64,000 bases of DNA from Planctomycetota bacterium (GTDB lineage Bacteria > Planctomycetota > B15-G4). The notes under the pieces were generated by a model. That model searched no databases. It had not been told where the DNA came from and saw only the letters and a program-made list of their open reading frames with translations. Numbering within the stretch: the first letter of the stretch is position 1; each line of letters starts with the position of its first letter. The DNA lies in assembly GCA_029259695.1 (NCBI GenBank), contig JAJDEQ010000195.1, positions 1 through 64,000 of the forward strand, read 5' to 3'. This document shows, one piece after another, positions 15,960 to 24,184 of this stretch. The position numbers and the translations under genes are program-made.

Positions 15960-17033
15960 TCAGGCCAGGGCTTCCGCCACGATGTCGCCGATCTCGGCCG
16001 TGCCCTGCACGCCTGCGGACAACGAGCGGATCGTGTTGTCCTGCAGCAAGCGAGCGACCACCGCCTCGATCGAAGCCGACGCTTCGGCATGGCCCAGATG
16101 GTCGAGCAACATGGACGTCGCCATGATCGAGGCCACGGGGTTGGCCTTGTTCTGGCCCCTGTACTTGGGCGCGCTGCCGTGGATCGGCTCGAACAAGGAC
16201 ACCTGTCCCGGGTGGATGTTGCCCGACGCCGCCACGCCCAGTCCGCCTTGGATCATGGCGCCGACGTCGGTGATGATGTCGCCGAACAGGTTGGTGGTGA
16301 CGGCCACGTCGAACCACTCGGGGTTCTTCACCATCCACATGCACGCCGCGTCGATGTAGGCGTGGTCCCGTTCGATGTCGGCGTAGTCGGCGGTGCCCAC
16401 TTCCTCGAACGTACGCGTCCACAGGTCCTGGGCCCGCACGGCGTTGGCCTTGTCGATCATCAGCAGCTTGTTGCTGCGGTTGCGCTTGCGCGCCAGGTCA
16501 AACGCGTAGCGGATGACGCGTTCGGTGCCCTTGCGGGTGTAGCGCATGGGCTGCATGGCGACCTCGTCGGGCGTGCCCTTGGCGCTGAACTCGGGGCTCG
16601 CGGTGTAGGCGTCCTCGGTGTTCTCGCGCACGATCACCATGTCGACATCGGCCGGCGTCTTGCCCTTGAGCGGACACAAGCGCTCGTCGTAGAGCTTCAC
16701 CGGGCGCAGGTTCACGAACAGGTCGAGGCCCACGCGCAGGCGCATGATGACGCCGTGCTCCACCAGGCCCACGGGCGCGCGCGGATCTCCGATGGCACCG
16801 AGCAGCACGGCGTCCATGGCCCGGATCTCGTCGAAGGCCGAGTCGGGCAACGTCTCGCCGCCCTGTTCGCCCCCCGTGGCGAGCCAGTGATCGGTCCCGA
16901 AGGGGTAGACCACCTTCTCGAAGCGCAGATCGTGCTTCTCGGCCACGACGTCGAGCACCTTGACGGCCTCGGTCATCACCTCGGGGCCGATGCCGTCGCC
17001 GCCGATCACGGCAATCGTGTGGACAGTCGTCAT
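15960..17033 (-). CDS. leuB: Isocitrate/isopropylmalate dehydrogenase family, probably 3-isopropylmalate dehydrogenase
   Basis: The product is 357 aa. The start at ATG 17033 (MTTVHTIAVIGGDGIGPEVM) gives the standard N-terminus; a longer frame upstream would overlap the divergent gene. Family motifs are IGGDGIGPE, a substrate Arg region (VNLRPVKLYDERL), VRENTEDAYTA, KLLMIDKANAVR, NLFGDIITDVGAMI, and the NAD-binding SLFEPIHGSAPKYRGQNKAN. It would oxidatively decarboxylate 3-isopropylmalate in leucine synthesis. The RENTE motif also occurs in tartrate/D-malate dehydrogenases, so substrate is not certain. A LeuC-like gene enters at 63783 but is far away. Confidence 0.85.
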   Translation of the reverse strand: MTTVHTIAVIGGDGIGPEVMTEAVKVLDVVAEKHDLRFEKVVYPFGTDHWLATGGEQGGETLPDSAFDEIRAMDAVLLGAIGDPRAPVGLVEHGVIMRLRVGLDLFVNLRPVKLYDERLCPLKGKTPADVDMVIVRENTEDAYTASPEFSAKGTPDEVAMQPMRYTRKGTERVIRYAFDLARKRNRSNKLLMIDKANAVRAQDLWTRTFEEVGTADYADIERDHAYIDAACMWMVKNPEWFDVAVTTNLFGDIITDVGAMIQGGLGVAASGNIHPGQVSLFEPIHGSAPKYRGQNKANPVASIMATSMLLDHLGHAEASASIEAVVARLLQDNTIRSLSAGVQGTAEIGDIVAEALA

Positions 17034-17139
17034 GGGAGCTCTCCGCGGGTGCCGGAAGGGCCCAGAGAGACTAGGCATCCGCGGCAGGCGGACAAGAGCC
17101 GACCCGTTAGGATGAGCCCGGTCGGGGGTGGAGTCCGCC

Positions 17140-18258
17140 ATGAACACTGTTCGACAGCTCGCCGTCGCGCTGATCTGGCTGGTTCCCGGCGCCGCGGCCC
17201 AGTTCGACGGCTACACCTGGACCTTCCTCGAACGGGCGCCGTGCGCCCAGGTGACCTCCGACGCGCTCACGCTCAACGCGTGCTACCGCGGCTGCCCCTG
17301 GACGGCCCCCGGGGCCACGATGCTCGTGCCTGCCACGGGCACCTACACGCTCGATGCCGATTGGCGCGTGGATCACATCGGCGGCGCCCAGCTCTCGATC
17401 CTGAAGACCGGCGGGGCCACGGGCGGCAGCGTGTTCCTGACCAACATCGTGACCCCCTGGTGCCGGCCCCTGCCGTGCTCCGGAGCCTTCCCGGACATCG
17501 CCTTCTACGCCACCGCCGGTGAGCGAGTGAACTTCCGCGTCTTCCAGTCCAGCGGGCTCGGGCTCGAGTGCTTCGCGTTCGTGACCGGCCAGGAGCCGGA
17601 CGGTTTCGACCAGATCCGTGTCACGTTCACCGACCTCGAGTTCCAGGCCGTGCAGCTGCCGCCCGAACTCGAGGGCACCGTCGAGGGGAGTTCGTTCGCC
17701 TTCATCGAGAGCCAACCGCGCCTCAGGGGGCGCTTCTTCGAGGCTCCCCTGGAGGTGCGCATCGACGGTGCGCCGGTGCCCGTGTCCTTCAGTCCGACGC
17801 GACTCTTCGTGGATGCACCGCCGCTCACTCCCGGCCGCCACGAACTCGTCGTGGTGACGGCGGCCGGCGCCACGGCGTTGCCGGGCGGCCTCCCGGCGCG
17901 GCCCGTGCTCGACGCCCGTCAACTCGGCACGTCGAACCGCATCGAGTTGACCCTCGACGCTCACGACCCCGGCGGTTCGTACGTCGTGCTCGCGGGACTC
18001 GGGCGGCTGCAACGGCCGTTGGCGATCGGAGCCGGCACCTATCACGGATTGCTGATCGACACCGCGGGCCCCTGGGCCACGGTCACGGCCGGTGACTACG
18101 GAAGCGAGAAGCAGATCCGCCTGCTGGTCGACGTCCCGGGCCTGGCGTCGCTCTCGGGCAACACGCTCTTCTTCCAGGCGCTGTCCACGACGGGCCTCGT
18201 GCCGATCACCCCGTTCGAACGCAGCTTCACCAACCTGGCGCGCGTCGAAGTGCCCTGA
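17140..18258 (+). CDS. Secreted protein of unknown function with Ig-like region
   Basis: The start is ATG 17140 with GGAG 7 nt upstream; a GTG at 17128 is less likely because the signal peptide starts at MNTVRQLAVALIWLVPGAAA. The product is 372 aa. There are several Cys in the first 150 residues (APCAQ, NACYRGCPW, CRPLPCSG), suggesting disulfides. Residues about 185-255 (FIESQPRLRGRFFEAPLEVR ... PPLTPGRHELVVVTAAG) look like an IPT/TIG-type beta sandwich. The gene is divergent from leuB with about 106 bp between starts. No enzymatic motif was seen. Confidence 0.7.
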   Translation: MNTVRQLAVALIWLVPGAAAQFDGYTWTFLERAPCAQVTSDALTLNACYRGCPWTAPGATMLVPATGTYTLDADWRVDHIGGAQLSILKTGGATGGSVFLTNIVTPWCRPLPCSGAFPDIAFYATAGERVNFRVFQSSGLGLECFAFVTGQEPDGFDQIRVTFTDLEFQAVQLPPELEGTVEGSSFAFIESQPRLRGRFFEAPLEVRIDGAPVPVSFSPTRLFVDAPPLTPGRHELVVVTAAGATALPGGLPARPVLDARQLGTSNRIELTLDAHDPGGSYVVLAGLGRLQRPLAIGAGTYHGLLIDTAGPWATVTAGDYGSEKQIRLLVDVPGLASLSGNTLFFQALSTTGLVPITPFERSFTNLARVEVP

Positions 18259-18339
18259 CCGCCGGCCCCACGGTCGCCCGGTCCCGACGCATTCGTGCGC
18301 AGCACACGCCGCGCGGATACGCCCAGCCGGCGACGCCGC

Positions 18340-19758
18340 TCAGCGCACGTAGCCCAGGGCGCGCAGGCGCTCCAGCGTCTCCGGGTCGAGCTCCAGCAGC
18401 TCCCGCTCACCGATCTCCTGCGTGCGGGACTGCATCTCCTGCACCCAGTCGTCGAGCATGCGACCCGCCCGGTCGGCGAGGTCCGGTCGACTGATGCTCA
18501 GGTCGGCGCGCGTGTGCGGGTCGTCTTCGAGCAGATAGAGTTCCCGCGTCTGCTTGCGCGGATGGACCGAGTAGAAGAAGCGCTCGGTTCGCACGGCGCG
18601 CGGATCGGTGCCCTTGCGACCGCGCACGACGAACAGCGGATCCGGACGCACCACCCCGCCGCCGTGCTCGGGGAGCATCTGCGCCGCCAGGGACTGCCCG
18701 TCGGTCGTGGGCAGCGGCGGCAGACCGACGACCTCGAGCACGGTGGGCAGCAGGTCGATGCCGCGGGCCAGGGACTCCACCCGCACACCGGCCGGCAGGC
18801 CGCCGGGCCAGGCCATGACCAGCGGCACGTGCGTCATCTCACCGTGCAGGTTGTCGTGGCCGTGGCCGTACATGGTGCGATCCCAGAACTCCTCTCCGTG
18901 ATCGGACAACACGATGAGCAGCGTGTCCTGCGCCAGCCCGGCCTCGGTGAGCGCGCGCTGCAAGCGCCCGAACTCGGCATCGTTGAAGGCCACTTCGCCG
19001 TCGTAGAGATCGGTGATGAAGCGGTGGTCTTCCTCGGTGAGCGGCCAGGCCTCGTCGAGCGCGGTGAACATGTTGGTCGTGGTGCCGTCGAGGGGACCGT
19101 CGTAGTCCTCGGTCCAGGCCTGGTGCCCCCCATGAGCCTCGTGCGGCAGGTGCGGGTCGATCGAGTGCAGGTAGAGCAGGAACGGCTTGTCACCGGCCCA
19201 CTCGTCCTCCAGCCAGCCCAGCGCCCGGTCCACCAGGGTGTCGGCGTCGAAGGCGGCGCCCTCGCGCTTCTTGCGGGCGCGGCCGTCGAGGTGGGCGTCG
19301 AGCTCCTCGTACACGTCGAAGCCCTGGGCGAAGCCGAACTCCTCCGCCACCGCGACGCTCACCGTGAAGCCGGCCGTCGCATAGCCGTGGAGCGAGAACC
19401 ACTCGGCCGCCATGACGAAGTCCTCGGGCACGGTGCTCACGAAGCCGCCGTCGAAGTCCACCGGGTAACGCCCGGTGAGCAGGGAGCTGACCGACGGCTG
19501 GGTCCAGTTGGAGTGCACGTGCATGCGCTCGAACAGCACGCCGTCCGCGGCGAGGGCATCGATCTGGGGCGACGTGGGACGCTCGTACCCGTAGCAGGAG
19601 AGGCGGTCGGCGCGCAGCGTGTCCACCAGCCAGATCACCACGTTGGGCTGCCTGGGCGCCGCGGGTTCGCCGCAGCCGAGCGCGATCAGCAGCAGGGCGG
19701 CGGCTCCCCACACGACTCCCGGGGACGGCAGCGGTCGCTGAGCGGCTGGGGTGGGCAT
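18340..19758 (-). CDS. Sulfatase-fold lipoprotein with Thr in place of the catalytic Cys
   Basis: The start is ATG 19758, which opens a lipoprotein signal: AALLLIALGCG, with Cys29 as lipidation site. The product is 472 aa. The alkaline-phosphatase/sulfatase core is clear: PNVVIWLVDTLRADRLSCYG with metal-binding Asp46, FLLYLHSIDPHLPH, VLSDHGEEFWDR and the GHGHDNLHGEMTHVPLVM block. The usual CxPxR formylglycine motif is replaced by NWTQPSVSSLLTG (Thr86), as in relatives thought to use Thr or to transfer phospho-groups. It is therefore probably not a formylglycine sulfatase. Substrate is unknown. Confidence 0.85.
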   Translation of the reverse strand: MPTPAAQRPLPSPGVVWGAAALLLIALGCGEPAAPRQPNVVIWLVDTLRADRLSCYGYERPTSPQIDALAADGVLFERMHVHSNWTQPSVSSLLTGRYPVDFDGGFVSTVPEDFVMAAEWFSLHGYATAGFTVSVAVAEEFGFAQGFDVYEELDAHLDGRARKKREGAAFDADTLVDRALGWLEDEWAGDKPFLLYLHSIDPHLPHEAHGGHQAWTEDYDGPLDGTTTNMFTALDEAWPLTEEDHRFITDLYDGEVAFNDAEFGRLQRALTEAGLAQDTLLIVLSDHGEEFWDRTMYGHGHDNLHGEMTHVPLVMAWPGGLPAGVRVESLARGIDLLPTVLEVVGLPPLPTTDGQSLAAQMLPEHGGGVVRPDPLFVVRGRKGTDPRAVRTERFFYSVHPRKQTRELYLLEDDPHTRADLSISRPDLADRAGRMLDDWVQEMQSRTQEIGERELLELDPETLERLRALGYVR

Positions 19759-19814
19759 GGGCTGATCCTGACCCCGGGTAGTCCTCGACCGACCAGGAGT
19801 GTTCGGCCGGGTCC

Positions 19815-19865
19815 GTCGTAGAGCACGCGGAGTCGTAGAGCACGCGGAGTCGTGAAGCATGCGGA
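19815..19865. repeat. Tandem repeat, three 17-bp units
   Basis: Units begin at 19815, 19832 and 19849. The first two are identical (GTCGTAGAGCACGCGGA) and the third differs at three positions. They lie in the divergent region between the sulfatase-fold gene and the first FG-GAP gene. They could be protein-binding iterons or simple slippage. Confidence 0.75.
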
Positions 19866-20003
19866 GTATAGGGACCCCACCGGCGATCCGAACCCGCACG
19901 CCACGTCGGGAAGCGGCTGACGCTCTCTGCTTCCTGGCCTACACTCGCTGGTCGGCCACGAGCACGGTCACGGAACACACGGCCCCCCTGGAAGGACACG
20001 CCC

Positions 20004-21695
20004 ATGCGCCAACCACCGCCGTCGGCGACCCAACTGGCCGTCGCGCTGATGCTGCTGCTCGGCAGCCCGGATGCCCGCGGCCAGGACAAGCCCGGCGAAG
20101 TCCTCGATCAGCAGAAGATCAGCGCCAGCAACGGCGGCTTCACCGGCGAGATCGGCGGCTTCTACGAGTTCGGTCACTCGCTGGCCAGGATCGGTGACCT
20201 GGACGGTGACGGCGTGGCGGACCTCGCGGTGGGCTCGGACGAGTGGAGCTTCATCTCCGGCGGTGTGTCCTCACTGCCCGGCTCGGTCTGGATCCTGTTC
20301 CTGCAGACCGACGGGACGGTGCGTGAACACGTCCAGATCAGCGACGGCATGGGCGGCTTCGACGGCGACCTCGACCCCGACGATCGCTTCGGCTCGAGCA
20401 TCGCCTACCTCGGGGACGTGAACGGCGACGGGAACGGCGACATCGCCGTGGGCGCCATCCGCGACGACGACGGCAACTTCCGCTCGGGCGCGGTCTGGAT
20501 CCTGTTCATGAAGGCCAACGGGACGGTGCGGTCGCAGGCCAAGATCAGCAACACCAGCGGCGGCTTCGTCGACACGCTGGGGACCGGCGACGAGTTCGGC
20601 AACGCGCTCGCCGGCTTGGGCGACTTCGACGGCGACGGCGTGCCGGACCTGGTCGTCGGTGCCCACGAGCGCCCCCCCCACAACACCCGTGGCTCCTACT
20701 GGGTGGTGCTGCTCGAGGCCGACGGGAGCGTGAAGTCGGCCACTCGCACCGACGCGATCAACCCGCCGCTGGCCACGAACAACCTGGCAACGAGCCTGGC
20801 GAGCCTGGGTGACTTCGACGGCGACGGCATCGGCGACATCGCCGCGGTGTCGGCCCAGGGCGTCTGGATCATCCGCCTCCAGCCGGACGGGACGATCAAG
20901 AGCACGAACCTGATCACCGCGCCCGACATCGGCGTGGGCGACGTCTTCGCCTTCTTCGGCCCCTTCGGTGCCGACGGCATCCAGGGCAGCGTGGCCTCGC
21001 TGGGCGACCTCGATGGCGACGGCATCGGCGACATCGCCCTGGGCACTCCCTACCTCGGCGCGGGCGGGGTCGAGCAGGTGGGCTCGGTGTACATCCTGAT
21101 GCTCAACGCCGACGGCACCGTCAAACAGACCCAGCCGATCCGCAACGGCGCGGGGAACTTCGGCGGCACGATCTCGCAGAACGGGCACTTCGGCTGGTCG
21201 CTCGCCGCCCTCGGGGACCTCGACGGCGACGGCGTGCAGGACCTCGCCGTGGGCGAGCACCGCGGCGACGACGGCGCGGCCAACGCGGGCCACGTGTGGA
21301 TGTTGTTCCTCGAAGCGGCCACCTGGATCGACCTGGGGCAGGCCTTGCCGGGCACGTCCGGCACGCCGCGCCTGGAGGGGCTGGGCTCGCTGCAACGCGA
21401 CGAGAGCGTGAACATCGCGCTCACCGACGCGCGTCCGTCGTCGCTCGCGTTCCTCGTTGTCGGCTTCAGCGAACTCAACGCCAGCTTCAAAGGCGGCGTG
21501 CTCGTCCCCGACCCCGCCCCGCCCGGCACGCTCTTCGCCCTGCCCACGAGCGGTGCGGGCGAGATCGTCATCGACGAGACCTGGCCCCCCGGCGTGCCCC
21601 CCGACTTCACCACGATCTTCCAGTACTGGGTCCAGGACCCCGGCGCCGTTGCAGACTTCAGCGCCAGCAACGCACTCGCTGCCACCACACCCTGA
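20004..21695 (+). CDS. Secreted FG-GAP repeat protein with ATTP-type C-terminal domain (copy 1)
   Basis: The product is 563 aa. A signal peptide (TQLAVALMLLLGSPDARG) is followed by about seven FG-GAP / integrin-alpha beta-propeller blades. Each has a calcium loop of the type GDLDGDGVADLAVG and an FGxSxAxLGD start. The last ~130 residues form a domain shared with five other proteins here (TWIDLGQALPGTSGTPRLEG ... ending SNALAATTP). GGAAGGA upstream serves as ribosome binding site. The next gene, 7 bp downstream, is a close paralogue. It is probably an extracellular adhesion or structural protein. Confidence 0.92.
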   Translation: MRQPPPSATQLAVALMLLLGSPDARGQDKPGEVLDQQKISASNGGFTGEIGGFYEFGHSLARIGDLDGDGVADLAVGSDEWSFISGGVSSLPGSVWILFLQTDGTVREHVQISDGMGGFDGDLDPDDRFGSSIAYLGDVNGDGNGDIAVGAIRDDDGNFRSGAVWILFMKANGTVRSQAKISNTSGGFVDTLGTGDEFGNALAGLGDFDGDGVPDLVVGAHERPPHNTRGSYWVVLLEADGSVKSATRTDAINPPLATNNLATSLASLGDFDGDGIGDIAAVSAQGVWIIRLQPDGTIKSTNLITAPDIGVGDVFAFFGPFGADGIQGSVASLGDLDGDGIGDIALGTPYLGAGGVEQVGSVYILMLNADGTVKQTQPIRNGAGNFGGTISQNGHFGWSLAALGDLDGDGVQDLAVGEHRGDDGAANAGHVWMLFLEAATWIDLGQALPGTSGTPRLEGLGSLQRDESVNIALTDARPSSLAFLVVGFSELNASFKGGVLVPDPAPPGTLFALPTSGAGEIVIDETWPPGVPPDFTTIFQYWVQDPGAVADFSASNALAATTP

Positions 21696-21702
21696 GACAA
21701 CC

Positions 21703-23379
21703 ATGCACTGCAACCTGTCGACCAGCCTGTGCTCCCTGGCACTCGTCCTGCTCGCCACGGCGCCTGCCGGCGCCCAGGACGCACCGGGCGAAGTGCTCGA
21801 TCAGCAGAAGATCAGCGACAGCAACGGCGGCTTCGACGGCGAGATCCCCGACTTCTACGAGTTCGGCCACTCGCTCGCCGCGATCGGCGACCTCGACGGC
21901 GACGGCGTGACGGACCTCGCCGTGGGGTCGCGCGAGTGGACCGACCTGGGCTACGCCGTGGGCGACTTCGACGGCTCGGGTGCCGTGTGGATCCTGTTCA
22001 TGGACACCGACGGGACGGTCCGCGACGAGGTCAAGATCGCCCGCGACACGGGCGGCTTCGACGGCGAGCTGGACGCCTTCGACTTCTTCGGCACGAGCAT
22101 CGCTTTCCTGGGTGACGTCGACGGCGACGGCATCGGGGACCTGGCTGTGGGCGCCGCGGGCGACGACGACGGAGCGAATCGCGCCGGCGCCGTGTGGATC
22201 CTGTTCATGAACACCGATGGCACCGTGGACGGCCACGCGAAGATCAGCAACACGAGCGGCGGCTGGCCCGACCCCCTCGGCAACAGCAACGAGTTCGGTC
22301 GGGCGGTCGCAGGCCTGGGCGACTTCGACGACGACGGTGTCCCGGACCTGGTCGTGACCGCGCCGCGCCGCTTCAACGTGGGCAGCTTCTGGATCGTGAC
22401 GCTCAACGCCGACGGCAGCGTCAAGGGCACCCAGGCCACCGCCGGCGACTCACCGGACTTCGGTGCCTACCGCCTGGGCGTCGCCATCACCAGCCTGGGC
22501 GACTTCGATGGCGACGGCACGGGAGACGTCGCGCTGCTCAGCTCCAACGGAGTCTGGGTCACACTGCTCCACCCCGACGGCACGGTCGAGCAGACGACGA
22601 AGCTCGGTGCGGAGACCTTCGGTTTCGCCCCCGAGCTGTTCTTCGTCTTCGGCGGGCCCGAAGGCTATCGCGGGGGCCTGGCCTCCTTCGGCGACCTCGA
22701 CGGCGACGGCATCGGGGACATCGCCGTGGGCATCCCCTACATGGGTGTGGGCGGCATCGAGCAGGTGGGTTCGGTCGAGATCCTGATGCTCAACGCCGAC
22801 GGCACGGCGCGACAGCGGCAGTCGATCCGCAACAACACCGGCAACTTCGGCGGCACGGTCTCCCAGAACGGGCACTTCGGCTGGTCGCTGGCGTCGCTCG
22901 GCGACCTCGACGGAGACGGCGTGAAGGACCTGGCGGTGGGCGAACGGCGCGGCGACGACGGCGGCCCCAACAGGGGACACGTCTGGACGCTGTTCCTCGA
23001 AGCCGCCATCTGGACGGACCTCGGCAACGACCTGCCCGGCACGCCGGGTGCGCCGGAACTCCGTGGCCTCGGCACGCTGCAGCGCGGTGACCCCGTGAAC
23101 ATCGCTCTCGCCGAGGCCCTGCCCGGGACGCTGGCCTTCCTCATCGTGGGCTTCGCGGAACTCGACGCGCCCTTCAAGGGCGGCGTGCTGGTCCCCGATC
23201 CCGCGCCGCCGGGCGCCCTGTTCGCCCTGCCGACCGGCTCCGGCGAGATCGTCATCGACGACTCGTGGCCCCCGGGCGTGCCGCCCGACTTCACCACCAT
23301 CTTCCAGTACTGGATCCAGGACCCCGGCGCCGTTGCGGGCTTCAGCGCCAGCAACGCACTGGCCGCAACGACACCCTGA
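21703..23379 (+). CDS. Secreted FG-GAP repeat protein with ATTP-type C-terminal domain (copy 2)
   Basis: The start is ATG 21703, which opens a signal peptide (STSLCSLALVLLATAPAGA); the frame extends upstream only through copy 1. The product is 558 aa. It is collinear with copy 1, sharing the EVLDQQKISxSNGGFxGEI opening, the blade order and the C-terminal domain ending SNALAATTP. Both carry GNFGGT(I/V)SQNGHFGWSLA in the last blade. The pair is a tandem duplication and is probably cotranscribed. Confidence 0.92.
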   Translation: MHCNLSTSLCSLALVLLATAPAGAQDAPGEVLDQQKISDSNGGFDGEIPDFYEFGHSLAAIGDLDGDGVTDLAVGSREWTDLGYAVGDFDGSGAVWILFMDTDGTVRDEVKIARDTGGFDGELDAFDFFGTSIAFLGDVDGDGIGDLAVGAAGDDDGANRAGAVWILFMNTDGTVDGHAKISNTSGGWPDPLGNSNEFGRAVAGLGDFDDDGVPDLVVTAPRRFNVGSFWIVTLNADGSVKGTQATAGDSPDFGAYRLGVAITSLGDFDGDGTGDVALLSSNGVWVTLLHPDGTVEQTTKLGAETFGFAPELFFVFGGPEGYRGGLASFGDLDGDGIGDIAVGIPYMGVGGIEQVGSVEILMLNADGTARQRQSIRNNTGNFGGTVSQNGHFGWSLASLGDLDGDGVKDLAVGERRGDDGGPNRGHVWTLFLEAAIWTDLGNDLPGTPGAPELRGLGTLQRGDPVNIALAEALPGTLAFLIVGFAELDAPFKGGVLVPDPAPPGALFALPTGSGEIVIDDSWPPGVPPDFTTIFQYWIQDPGAVAGFSASNALAATTP

Positions 23380-23450
23380 CGGAACGCGCCGCGACGGGCA
23401 CTGCGACGCAGGCGACCCGCAGTCGGAACCCGCGGGTGCTGCCGACAGCC

Positions 23451-24134
23451 CTACCTGCGTTCCGTGGCAAACCGCGCGTAGAGCGCGGTGGCATCCTTGC
23501 CCGGTTCGTCCGTGAACGTCTCCTCGAGCAGCGTCACGCCACGCATGCGCTCGGGCACGAAGTGACGGAAGTCGTCGCGTAGCTCACACCAGGCTGACGC
23601 CGTCCAGGTCCTGCCCCAGAAGGCCAGTGCGAGCGGGCGCACGGTGCGCTCGGAGGCCGCCCCGTGCTTGTCGGTGTAGGCGAAACGCAGCTTGCAACGG
23701 CCCTCGATGCCGCGCCGGAAGGACTCCAGGTTGGCGCGCACGTCTTCGGGCAGGCTCATGGGCACGAACAGCTCGACGTTGTCCATGCGTGCCTTGAGGG
23801 CATCGGGCAGCACCGTCTCCACCTTGGACAACACGCTACGCGCCCGTTTGGCCAGGGTCGCGTCACCCCAGGCCTGGACCATACGCGCACCCAGCACGAG
23901 CGCGCCGATCTCGTCCGGGTCGAACATCAGCGGTGGGAGATCGAAGCTCCGCGGCAGGCAGTAGCCCACGCCGGCCTCGCCCTCGACAGGCACGCCGGCC
24001 GAGATCAGGTCGGCCACGTCCCGGTAGATCGTGCGCGGCGACACCTCCAACTCCTCGGCGAGCTCCGCGGCCTTCACCACGCGGCGCCCACGGAGGAGCT
24101 GGACGATCTGGAACAGGCGGTCGGCGCGGCGCAT
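23451..24134 (-). CDS. YafY-type transcriptional regulator, HTH plus WYL-like domain
   Basis: The product is 227 aa. The N-terminal winged HTH (RRADRLFQIVQLLRGRRVVK then AAELAEELEVSPRTIYRDVA) is DeoR/YafY-like. A WYL-like ligand domain follows (about 130-200) with LRFAYTDKHGAASERTVRPL and LAFWGRTWTASAWCELRDDF. The WYL triad itself is replaced by FWG. Related regulators sense small ligands or nucleic acids; the target is unknown. It is convergent with the FG-GAP pair and 50 bp before the secretin-like gene's end. Confidence 0.9.
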   Translation of the reverse strand: MRRADRLFQIVQLLRGRRVVKAAELAEELEVSPRTIYRDVADLISAGVPVEGEAGVGYCLPRSFDLPPLMFDPDEIGALVLGARMVQAWGDATLAKRARSVLSKVETVLPDALKARMDNVELFVPMSLPEDVRANLESFRRGIEGRCKLRFAYTDKHGAASERTVRPLALAFWGRTWTASAWCELRDDFRHFVPERMRGVTLLEETFTDEPGKDATALYARFATERR

Positions 24135-24184
24135 GGTGCGCTACATGGCCTCCTCGTCGGCGACGGGTGCGTCGCAGCACGGGG

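Noticed and set aside
12808-16359. Long plus-strand open frame over the DUF1501/DUF1800 genes
   Set aside because: Antisense shadow of two well-supported genes; no motifs and no ribosome site.
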